Of a DNA stretch of 64,000 bases, positions 42,476 to 50,325 are shown piece by piece; the first letter of the stretch is position 1; the number at the start of each line of letters is the position of its first letter. The stretch comes from Syntrophaceae bacterium UBA7520. GTDB taxonomy: Bacteria; Desulfobacterota; Syntrophia; Syntrophales; Smithellaceae. The notes beneath the pieces were generated by a model. That model was not told the origin of the DNA. It worked only from the letters and a program-made list of their open reading frames with translations, and searched no databases. A program made the position numbers and the translations under genes. The DNA lies in assembly GCA_002478265.1 (NCBI GenBank), contig DLNC01000012.1, positions 43,539 through 107,538 on the forward strand. The letters are read 5' to 3'.

Positions 42476-43795
42476 ATGAAAGCTCGTGAACCAAAAATAA
42501 AAGTCGCGCTTCTGCAAGACACGCAAAAGGCGCAAATAAATCTTCACGGCGATTATTTTCTTGCCGGCGACACCGCACTGACCGGAAAGATAACCGCGGA
42601 AATATCCGAGGGTCATATCCGCTTCAAGGATGAACAAGGACGCACGCTTGGAAAAAAAAATGAAATCTTTCTTGCCGCGGCAAATCAGGCATCTTTCACC
42701 ATCCCCCAGGTAAAAATCGGTATCGGTTTTCACTGGCAGCAAAACCAGGAGCAGACTTTTTACGGCGACATCCTTTTATCATCCGCCGGCCCGAAAACTT
42801 TTCATCTGATCAATATCGTTTTGCTGGAAGATTATCTCGCGTCCGTCATTTCTTCGGAAATGTCCGCCCGGGCGCACCCGGAATTTCTCAAGGCGCAGGC
42901 CGTGGCCGCCCGTAGCTGGCTTATGGCCATGCTGGAAAAAAAGAGAATACCCCGCAAGACGCGCCAAGCAAAAAATAAGAACGAAATCATCGTCTGGCAG
43001 GATGTTAATGACCATAAACTTTTTGATGTCTGCGCGGATGATCACTGCCAGCGTTACCAGGGAATAACAAAAATAATTTCCCCAAATGCAAAAAAAGCCA
43101 TTGAAGAAACAAGGGGATTGTTTCTGGCAAGCGAAGGGAAAATATGCGATGCTCGCTATTACAAATGTTGCGGCGGACAGACGGAAATTTTTTCCACCGC
43201 CTGGGAGGATATTTCGCCTCCTTATCTGCAAAGCGTCACCTGCGCTGATGCGGCGCGCGAGCCGCTTAGCTCGGAAGGCGACGCCCAAAAATGGCTCGCC
43301 GCAAAGCCTCCCGCTTTTTGTAACACGCAAGATATTGAAATACTGAAGAAAATATTACCGACCTTTGACCGGCAAACGGCTGATTTTTACCGCTGGCGGG
43401 TATGTTACACGCGTGAAGAACTGGAAGAAATCCTCAAAAAAAAATCCGGCATTGATTTCGGTCAGCTGCAAAGCATCGAACCTCTCGCGCGCGGCACATC
43501 CGGAAGGATTTATAAATTGAAGATTGTCGGCGCGAAAAAAAACGTCATCGTCGGCAAGGAACTCGAAATCCGCCGCTGGCTGTCACCCACGCATCTGCTC
43601 AGCAGCGCTTTTGTCGTCTCTATAGAAAAAAATCACGATGCGACAATTTCCAAATTTATTTTTCATGGCGGCGGCTGGGGGCACGGCGTGGGATTATGCC
43701 AGATCGGCGCGGCCGTAATGGCGGAAAAAGGGAAAAGCGCGGCGGAAATTCTGGCGCATTATTTCCCCGGCGCGATACTGCAGAAACTATATTAA
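42476..43795 (+). CDS. SpoIID/LytB-domain protein
   Basis: A 439-residue protein with the SpoIID domain over about residues 110-430. Typical stretches are INIVLLEDYLASVISSEMSARAHPEFLKAQAVAARSWLM, CCGGQTEIFSTAWED (a two-Cys variant of a SpoIID core motif) and the closing FHGGGWGHGVGLCQIGAAVMAEKGKSAAEILAHYFPGA. SpoIID is a lytic transglycosylase acting on stripped glycan strands; LytB enhances amidases. No signal peptide is visible at the annotated start, which is odd for an enzyme of the cell wall. It leads a plus-strand series with an AmpG-like transporter (9 bases on) and MurU- and AmgK-like enzymes. Confidence 0.87.
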   Translation: MKAREPKIKVALLQDTQKAQINLHGDYFLAGDTALTGKITAEISEGHIRFKDEQGRTLGKKNEIFLAAANQASFTIPQVKIGIGFHWQQNQEQTFYGDILLSSAGPKTFHLINIVLLEDYLASVISSEMSARAHPEFLKAQAVAARSWLMAMLEKKRIPRKTRQAKNKNEIIVWQDVNDHKLFDVCADDHCQRYQGITKIISPNAKKAIEETRGLFLASEGKICDARYYKCCGGQTEIFSTAWEDISPPYLQSVTCADAAREPLSSEGDAQKWLAAKPPAFCNTQDIEILKKILPTFDRQTADFYRWRVCYTREELEEILKKKSGIDFGQLQSIEPLARGTSGRIYKLKIVGAKKNVIVGKELEIRRWLSPTHLLSSAFVVSIEKNHDATISKFIFHGGGWGHGVGLCQIGAAVMAEKGKSAAEILAHYFPGAILQKLY

Positions 43796-43804
43796 AGGAA
43801 ACAG

Positions 43805-45100
43805 ATGGCTTTATTCTCCAAAAAAATAACGGCCCCGGACAACGCCCGTCCCTGGCTGTGGGTGCCTTCACTTTATCTGGCCGAGGGCATTCCCTATATG
43901 ATCGCCATGACGGTGAGCGTCGTGCTATACAAAAACCTGGGTCTTTCCAATACCGAAATCGCCCTTTACACAAGCTGGCTTTATCTGCCCTGGGTAATCA
44001 AGCCTTTGTGGAGTCCTTTTGTCGATTTATTCCGCACCAAGCGTTTCTGGATTCTTCTCATGCAACTGGCCATCGGCGGCTCTTTCGCCTGCGTGGCGCT
44101 CACTTTGCCCGCAAACGATTTTGTCCGCTACACGCTGGCGATGTTCTGGATCATGGCTTTTTCTTCCGCCACTCATGATATTGCCGCGGACGGCTACTAC
44201 ATGCTGGCGCTCGATACGCCGCGGCAGGCGGCTTTTATCGGCGTGCGGACAATTTTTTACCGTATCGCCACCATTGCCTCCAAGGGCGGCCTGGTCATCG
44301 GCGCGGGAATATTGCAGAAAAACGGCTATCCGGTCGCTTCCGCCTGGTCGATAACTTTTTTGGTTGCCGCGGCTTTTTTTCTGGCGCTGTGTATTTATCA
44401 TTTTTTCGTTTTACCTTATCCCGCGGCGGACAAAAGCGCCCCTTTTGATAAACAGAAAAGTTTTCTGAAAGAATATTTCCGCATTATTACCTTGTTTTTC
44501 CGGCGCAAGGACATTCTTATTGTTTTGAGTTTCTTTCTATTTTACCGTTTCGCCGAAGCGCAGCTGGTAAAAATGGTCGCGCCTTTTCTTCTCGATATCC
44601 GCGAAAAAGGCGGTCTGGGTTTATCCACCACCGACGTCGGCTTTATTTACGGCACGGTAGGCGTAGTAGCGCTGATGCTGGGCGGACTATTGGGCGGTTA
44701 TGTCATTTATAAAAGAGGCCTGAAATTCTGGCTTTGGCCTATGGTGCTGGCCATGCACCTGCCCGATATGATTTTTGTTTATTTATCACACGCCCTTCCT
44801 TCAAATATATGGCTCATTGGTTCTGCCGTGGCATTGGAGCAGTTCGGTTATGGTTTCGGTTTTACCGCCTATACCATGTATATGATCATGGTGGCGCAAG
44901 GCGAATATAAAACAGTCTTTTACGCCGTGGCCACGGGGATCATGGCGTTGGGCATGATGATACCGGCGATGGGCAGCGGCTGGATTCAGGAAATGCTGGG
45001 CTATAAAAACTTTTTTATCTGGATTATGATTACCACGATTCCCGGATTCGTCGTCACGGCGCTGGTGAAGATTGATCCGGAGTACGGGAAAAAAGGCTAA
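43805..45100 (+). CDS. AmpG-like MFS transporter
   Basis: A 431-residue MFS permease with about 12 membrane segments. The start PSLYLAEGIPYMIAMTVSVVLYKNLGLSNTEIALYTSW and WVIKPLWSPFVD are the AmpG/PAT-family signature, followed by SATHDIAADGYYML and GLVIGAGIL. AmpG brings anhydromuropeptides into the cytoplasm for recycling; the adjacent SpoIID-, MurU- and AmgK-like genes fit that role. PAT-type acetyl-CoA or siderophore transporters of the same superfamily are alternatives. Confidence 0.82.
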   Translation: MALFSKKITAPDNARPWLWVPSLYLAEGIPYMIAMTVSVVLYKNLGLSNTEIALYTSWLYLPWVIKPLWSPFVDLFRTKRFWILLMQLAIGGSFACVALTLPANDFVRYTLAMFWIMAFSSATHDIAADGYYMLALDTPRQAAFIGVRTIFYRIATIASKGGLVIGAGILQKNGYPVASAWSITFLVAAAFFLALCIYHFFVLPYPAADKSAPFDKQKSFLKEYFRIITLFFRRKDILIVLSFFLFYRFAEAQLVKMVAPFLLDIREKGGLGLSTTDVGFIYGTVGVVALMLGGLLGGYVIYKRGLKFWLWPMVLAMHLPDMIFVYLSHALPSNIWLIGSAVALEQFGYGFGFTAYTMYMIMVAQGEYKTVFYAVATGIMALGMMIPAMGSGWIQEMLGYKNFFIWIMITTIPGFVVTALVKIDPEYGKKG

Positions 45101-45150
45101 GAGAAAAACCACATAAGCAGCGCTGGAAATATTTAGATAAATAGCGTTCT

Positions 45151-45236
45151 GTCATTGCGATGAGCGAAGCGAAGAAGCAATCTCTTTACCTAATTCCAGA
45201 TCGCCGCACCCCGATAAATCGGCACTCGCGATGACA
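45151..45236. repeat. Copy of the interspersed repeat, abutting the MurU-like gene
   Basis: Starts GTCATTGCGATGAGCGAAGC, holds GAAGCAATC in the middle and ends CTCGCGATGACA, so both ends of the unit are present in inverted orientation. It fills most of the space between the AmpG-like and MurU-like genes, and its last bases lie 18 bases before the next start codon. Confidence 0.75.
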
Positions 45237-45254
45237 GCAATGGAAATAAATAAT

Positions 45255-45971
45255 ATGCAAAACAAACAAATTATAACGGCATTCATTCTGGGGGCGGGAT
45301 TGGGAACAAGGTTACGGCCGCTGACGGAAAACATTCCCAAGCCGCTTCTGGAAATCAGCGGACGTCCGATCATCACTTACGCGATGGAACACTTACTATC
45401 AGCCGGAGTAAAACGATTTATCGTCAACACGCACCACTGCGCAAATAAATACGCCGAGGCCTTCCCCAAAAACAATTATAAAGACATTCCGATTACGTTT
45501 CGTCACGAGCCGGTATTGCTGGATACAGCCGGCGGCATTAAAAATATCGAAGACCTGATTGGTGAAGACGAACGCATCATTGTTTACAACGGCGACATTA
45601 TCACCAACATGCCGATCGAAATGCTTATTAGAAAACATTTTAAGTTAAAAACATCGGTCACGCTGGCCCTGCGCTCACAAGGGCCGCTGCTTAATGTTAA
45701 CATTGATGATAACGGTTATGTCTGCGACATGCGGCATATCCTGAAAAATCAAGGCGCAAAAAGTTGTCTTTTCGCGGGTATTTATATTGTGGAAAAGTCA
45801 TTTTTAAGCAGGTTGCAACAAGGCAAAGTAGAATCAATCGTTATACCTCTCGTGAAGATGATTAAAGAAAATCCGCGTTCCTTAGGCGGGGCAGTTATTG
45901 ATGACGGTTACTGGCATGATTTGGGCACAATTGAAGAATACGAAAAGTTAAAAAAGACTGGCATTAATTAG
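45255..45971 (+). CDS. Sugar-1-phosphate nucleotidyltransferase, MurU-like
   Basis: A 238-residue cytoplasmic enzyme from ATG 45255; two upstream in-frame ATGs fall next to the repeat, and no start here has a proper Shine-Dalgarno. The fold is clear: AFILGAGLGTRLRPLTENIPKPLLEISGRPII, then VYNGDIITNM (metal Asp) and GGAVIDDGYWHDLGTIEEYEK. It resembles MurU, which makes UDP-MurNAc from MurNAc-1-phosphate, and lies before an AmgK-like kinase as expected for that salvage route. Mannose-1-phosphate or glucose-1-phosphate transferases are alternatives. Confidence 0.8.
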   Translation: MQNKQIITAFILGAGLGTRLRPLTENIPKPLLEISGRPIITYAMEHLLSAGVKRFIVNTHHCANKYAEAFPKNNYKDIPITFRHEPVLLDTAGGIKNIEDLIGEDERIIVYNGDIITNMPIEMLIRKHFKLKTSVTLALRSQGPLLNVNIDDNGYVCDMRHILKNQGAKSCLFAGIYIVEKSFLSRLQQGKVESIVIPLVKMIKENPRSLGGAVIDDGYWHDLGTIEEYEKLKKTGIN

Positions 45972-45973
45972 TT

Positions 45974-46051
45974 GTCCTTGCGAGGGAGTGTAAAGACCGA
46001 AGCAATCTTTGCGTTTGTTGAGATCCCGTCAAGTCAGGGCGCGCGATGACA
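45974..46051. repeat. Copy of the interspersed repeat, abutting the AmgK-like gene
   Basis: Starts GTCCTTGCGAGGGAGTG, holds CGAAGCAATC and ends GCGCGATGACA. It begins two bases after the MurU-like stop codon and is followed 16 bases later by the next start, the same arrangement as at 45151-45236. Confidence 0.72.
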
Positions 46052-46067
46052 AAGAATAAATAAAAAT

Positions 46068-47057
46068 ATGAACGAAAAAACACAAAAATTTTTAAACGAT
46101 TATTTGGGCACAAAAAATTTCGAACTTGTGCCTCTTACAAAGGGCGGCTCCGACCGCAGTTTTTTCCGTGTTTCCCTTCAGCATGAAACCAGTTTCGTTT
46201 TTATGCATTATGGCAATGAAGTGGCGGAAAACGCCCACTGGGCGCGCATCAACAGATTCATGGCGGCGCTTAGCATAAGCGTGCCGCGCATCATTGCGCA
46301 GGATGACAAAGAGCATTTCATATTAATGGAAGATTTAGGCGATGCCGATTTGTGGTCGCAAAGATTTGAACCTTGGGGAAAAAGGCGTGATTATTATTTT
46401 TCCATGCTCACGCAAATTCATCGCCTGCATTCCTTCGATCTGAATTTAATGCCCGCTGACTTGCATCTCTCCGAAAGCTACGGCCCACGTTTATATAAAT
46501 GGGAACATGATTATTTTCTGGATAATCTTGTCTTTGCCGTCTGCAAAATTAAGCTTTCTGTCGCCGACGCGGAGAAACTGAATAACGAACTGGCTGCTCT
46601 TTCGGAGCGACTGCAAAAAATCGAGCCGTCCCTGATTCACCGTGATTTTCAGTCGCAAAATATCATGATTAAAAACAACAGGCCGGTAATGATTGATTTT
46701 CAGGGTATGCGCAGCGGCAATCTTTTTTATGACCTGAGTTCGCTCATCTGCGATCCCTATGTCACCTTCCGCGATGAAGAAAGAGAAGAGCTGCTGGATT
46801 ACTATTATCAATTAATGCCCACCTCTTACAGCTTTGGTGAATTTGTTAACAATTTCTGGGAAGCGGCGGCGCAAAGACTGATGCAGGCGCTCGGCGCCTA
46901 CGGTTTTCTGGGTTTGAAGAAAGGCAAAAAGAATTTCCTGGCACACATCGGCAATGGCCTGAAAAATCTGGAAGCGGCGGGGAAAAAAGCAAATCTGTCA
47001 GCCCTGGAAGAGCTTGCCCGGAAATGCACCGATAAGCTCGCCGCCCAAAATTACTGA
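46068..47057 (+). CDS. Aminoglycoside phosphotransferase-fold sugar kinase, AmgK-like
   Basis: A 329-residue kinase of the APH/choline-kinase fold. Seen are LTKGGSDRSFFRV (nucleotide loop), FILMEDLGDADLW (hinge), the catalytic loop LIHRDFQSQNIMI near residue 187 and the metal block MIDFQGMRSGNLFYDLSSLICDPY. AmgK phosphorylates MurNAc/GlcNAc at the anomeric carbon and hands the product to MurU; the upstream gene is MurU-like. No Shine-Dalgarno precedes the start, where a repeat element ends. A different sugar substrate is possible. Confidence 0.8.
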   Translation: MNEKTQKFLNDYLGTKNFELVPLTKGGSDRSFFRVSLQHETSFVFMHYGNEVAENAHWARINRFMAALSISVPRIIAQDDKEHFILMEDLGDADLWSQRFEPWGKRRDYYFSMLTQIHRLHSFDLNLMPADLHLSESYGPRLYKWEHDYFLDNLVFAVCKIKLSVADAEKLNNELAALSERLQKIEPSLIHRDFQSQNIMIKNNRPVMIDFQGMRSGNLFYDLSSLICDPYVTFRDEEREELLDYYYQLMPTSYSFGEFVNNFWEAAAQRLMQALGAYGFLGLKKGKKNFLAHIGNGLKNLEAAGKKANLSALEELARKCTDKLAAQNY

Positions 47058-47181
47058 TCAATATTTGTTCTTTTACCTTAAGCTTTAGGTCTTTGGCCAT
47101 CACCTTTAAAATCCATTGCGCTAGCATCTTCAATATGTTAGATAACTCGCCGATTATTTAAATGTTTTGGAGCGCCGGATC

Positions 47182-49758
47182 ATGAAGTACGAGCCGCAGA
47201 AGATCGAAGAAAAGTGGCAGCACAAATGGGAAAAAGAAAGAACCTTCAAAGTAAGCGAAGACAAAAGCAAACCTAAATACTATCTGCTGGAGATGTTCCC
47301 CTACCCCTCCGGCAAAATACATATCGGGCATGTCCGCAATTACACCATCGGCGATGTTGTCGCGCGCTACAAGCGCATGCGGGGCTTCAATGTTCTGCAT
47401 CCGATGGGCTGGGACGCTTTCGGCCTGCCGGCGGAAAATGCCGCTATCGAGCATAAAATCCACCCGCTAAAATGGACAAACGAAAACATCGCCCACATGA
47501 AAAAACAGCTCAAACGCATGGGCTTCAGCTACGACTGGGACAGGGAAGTTTCCACCTGCGAGCCGAAATACTACCGCTGGGAGCAGCTCTTTTTTATCTG
47601 GATGTACGAAAAAGGACTGGCCTACAAAAAACGCTCATCCGTGAACTACTGCGGCAAGTGCGAAACAGTGCTGGCCAACGAGCAGGTCGAAGCGGGTCTT
47701 TGCTGGCGCTGCTCCACGGAAGTGACCGAAAAAACGCTCGACCAGTGGTTTTTCAAAATCACCGCTTACGTCGAGGAGCTTCTGGAATATTGCGACAAGC
47801 TGCCCGGCTGGCCGGAAAAAGTGCTCACCATGCAGAAAAACTGGATCGGTAAAAGCTACGGCTGTGAAGTCGATTTTCCGCTGGTGGACAAACCCGGCGC
47901 TATCAAGGTTTTCACCACGCGCCAGGATACGCTCTTCGGCGCGACTTTTATGCTGATTGCCGCGGAACACCCGCTGGTGATGGAACTGGCCAAAGGCAAA
48001 TCATGTGAAAAAGATGTCGCTGGATTTGTCGAAAAAGTAAAAAAACAGGACAAACTGATGCGCACGTCCGAGTATTACGAAAAGGAAGGAATGTTTCTCG
48101 AGACTTACTGCGAAAATCCTCTTACCGGCAAACAGATGCCCATTTACGCCGCCAACTTTGTTCTGGCCGATTACGGCACCGGCTGCGTGATGGCCGTGCC
48201 GACGCATGACCAGCGAGATTTCGAATTTGCCAAAAAATTCAACCTGCCGCTGATTGTCGTCATTCAGCCCAAGGACAAAATACTTGATGCGGCGACAATG
48301 ACTGAAGCATACGTGGACGAAGGAATTCTGGTAAATTCCGGCCAGTTCAACGGCATGGAAAACACCAAAGTGCTCGACGCCATCGCCGATTTTCTGGAAG
48401 CGCAGGGCAAAGGAAAGCGCACCATCCAATACCGTCTGCGCGACTGGGGAATTTCCCGTCAGCGCTACTGGGGCGCGCCCATTCCCATGATTAACTGCGA
48501 CAAATGCGGCATCGTTCCGGTGCCGGAGAGCGACCTACCCGTAATTTTGCCGGAAAATGTGAAATTAAGTTCCGAGGGCGGTTCGCCGCTGGCGGCGCTC
48601 AGTGAATTTGTGGAAACAAAATGTCCCCAATGCGGCGGAAAGGCTAAAAGAGAAACAGACACCATGGATACCTTTGTGGAATCTTCCTGGTATTTCGACC
48701 GCTTCTGCTGTCCGGATTTTGACGTCAAGCCGGGTTTAGATCGGAAAAAACTGGATTACTGGATGCCGGTGGATCAGTACATCGGCGGCGTGGAGCACGC
48801 CATTTTGCATCTGCTCTACGCGCGTTTTTACACCAAGATGCTGCGCGATTTCGGAGTGATCGGCGTGGACGAACCTTTCACCAACCTGCTCACGCAGGGC
48901 ATGGTCTGCAAGGAAACTATGAAATGCCCCGAGCACGGCTATCTTTTCCCCGACCAGGCGGCTGAAGGGAAATGCCATCTCTGCCAGAAAGAAGTGATTA
49001 TCGGCAAAACGGAAAAAATGTCCAAGTCGCTAAAAAACGTTATTGACCCGGATTATCTGATCAATACCTACGGGGCGGACACCGCGCGGATTTTCTGTCT
49101 TTTTGCCGCGCCCCCGGAAAAAGATTTGGAATGGAGCGATCAGGGCGTGGAAGGATCTTTTCGTTTCCTGAACCGTCTGTGGCGCATCTTCATCGAGTAT
49201 CTTGGTGATATTAAAAAAGTATCATTGCCGGAAACCGGCATCGACTTGGAAGGCGAGTGGAAAAATCTGCGGCGCAAAACGCATCAGACTATCCGCAAAG
49301 TCACGGTGGACATTGAAGACCGTTTCCATTTCAATACAGCCATCAGCGCCGTCATGGAGCTGGTCAACGCCGTTTACCTCGTGACACGGCCCGCAAAAAG
49401 CGATACAAAAGCTCTCTCGATAATCCGCGAAGCGCTGGAAGCGGCGGTGGTGCTTTTAGCGCCGATTGTGCCGCATATTGCTGAAGAACTCTGGCAGATG
49501 ATCGGCCATAAGGACGCCGTTGCCGACGCGCCCTGGCCAAAATATAATGAAGCCATCGCCAGCGAAGATGAGATAACCGTGGTCATTCAAATTAACGGCA
49601 AGCTGCGCAGCCGCATCACCGTGCCCATCGGAGAAGATCCCGAAAAAATAAAGGCGGACGCGCTGGCGGACGAAAAAATAAAGGCGATGCTCAAAGACGC
49701 CGCCGTGAAAAAAGTTATCTACGTTCCCAACAAACTGGTCAACATTGTTGCCCAATAA
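47182..49758 (+). CDS. leuS: Leucyl-tRNA synthetase
   Basis: Class I aminoacyl-tRNA synthetase charging tRNA-Leu, 858 residues from ATG 47182, which follows GGAG by nine bases; a TTG 15 bases upstream is less likely. HIGH-type motif is PYPSGKIHIGHVRNY near 41-55; the editing domain (about 225-420) has TTRQDTLFGATF and the conserved GTGCVMAVPTHDQRDF; KMSKS appears as KMSKSLKN. A zinc-type Cys motif (CGKCETVLANEQV, then CWRC) lies near residues 155-180. No T-box leader is seen upstream, as expected outside the Firmicutes. Confidence 0.98.
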   Translation: MKYEPQKIEEKWQHKWEKERTFKVSEDKSKPKYYLLEMFPYPSGKIHIGHVRNYTIGDVVARYKRMRGFNVLHPMGWDAFGLPAENAAIEHKIHPLKWTNENIAHMKKQLKRMGFSYDWDREVSTCEPKYYRWEQLFFIWMYEKGLAYKKRSSVNYCGKCETVLANEQVEAGLCWRCSTEVTEKTLDQWFFKITAYVEELLEYCDKLPGWPEKVLTMQKNWIGKSYGCEVDFPLVDKPGAIKVFTTRQDTLFGATFMLIAAEHPLVMELAKGKSCEKDVAGFVEKVKKQDKLMRTSEYYEKEGMFLETYCENPLTGKQMPIYAANFVLADYGTGCVMAVPTHDQRDFEFAKKFNLPLIVVIQPKDKILDAATMTEAYVDEGILVNSGQFNGMENTKVLDAIADFLEAQGKGKRTIQYRLRDWGISRQRYWGAPIPMINCDKCGIVPVPESDLPVILPENVKLSSEGGSPLAALSEFVETKCPQCGGKAKRETDTMDTFVESSWYFDRFCCPDFDVKPGLDRKKLDYWMPVDQYIGGVEHAILHLLYARFYTKMLRDFGVIGVDEPFTNLLTQGMVCKETMKCPEHGYLFPDQAAEGKCHLCQKEVIIGKTEKMSKSLKNVIDPDYLINTYGADTARIFCLFAAPPEKDLEWSDQGVEGSFRFLNRLWRIFIEYLGDIKKVSLPETGIDLEGEWKNLRRKTHQTIRKVTVDIEDRFHFNTAISAVMELVNAVYLVTRPAKSDTKALSIIREALEAAVVLLAPIVPHIAEELWQMIGHKDAVADAPWPKYNEAIASEDEITVVIQINGKLRSRITVPIGEDPEKIKADALADEKIKAMLKDAAVKKVIYVPNKLVNIVAQ

Positions 49759-49769
49759 AAGGTGTGCTT

Positions 49770-50306
49770 ATGAAAAAAATGAATTGCAAGAGATATCCGG
49801 CGATAACCGCCATTTGTCTGGCTTTTTTTATGACCATCGGCTGCGGCTACAGGTTTTCCCCACAGGGAGAATACGTCGATAAACGCATTCAAAAAGTTTA
49901 CGTGGAACAATTCGGCAACAAAACGGCGCAGGCGGAAATCGAGAATTTTGTGCGCACGGCTTTTATTAATCACTTCATCCAGTACAGCCGCTTCAAGGTT
50001 GTGGGCGGCGTGGAGGAAGCCGACGCGACCGTAAAGGGAACAATTATTCATTATAATACCCGCGCTCTTTCCTATCACCCCAATAAGCTGGTCGCCGAAG
50101 AAAGAGCGACTCTGACACTGGAAATCGTTTTCCGCGAAAAGGAAAGCGGCAAGGTCCTCTGGGGCGCGAAAGGCATAAAGGGGGATGAGGAATACAAATT
50201 AGCTGATGATATAAACTTGATGCCGCCCGCCCGGAAAAACGCCCTGATCAAGCTCGCCAATGACGTGGCGGAAAGAGCCGTAAATCTGATGCTGGCGGGA
50301 TTTTAA
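49770..50306 (+). CDS. lptE: LPS-assembly lipoprotein LptE-like
   Basis: Outer-membrane lipoprotein of 178 residues from ATG 49770, 11 bases after leuS. The signal peptide ends in a loose lipobox (MTIGC) at about Cys25, followed by GYRFSPQGEYVDKRIQKVYVEQFGNKT, the LptE start pattern. The body follows the LptE fold (FKVVGGVEEADATVKGTI, VAERAVNLML at the end). LptE plugs the LptD channel that inserts LPS in the outer leaflet; its presence shows a diderm LPS-bearing cell. leuS followed by lptE is the common order in Proteobacteria. Confidence 0.88.
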   Translation: MKKMNCKRYPAITAICLAFFMTIGCGYRFSPQGEYVDKRIQKVYVEQFGNKTAQAEIENFVRTAFINHFIQYSRFKVVGGVEEADATVKGTIIHYNTRALSYHPNKLVAEERATLTLEIVFREKESGKVLWGAKGIKGDEEYKLADDINLMPPARKNALIKLANDVAERAVNLMLAGF

Positions 50307-50325
50307 TCCGACCCTCCGTAAAATC

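Noticed and set aside
47058..47181. Possible T-box leader before leuS
   Set aside because: No specifier hairpin or T-box sequence is seen; the short AT-rich gap is ordinary.
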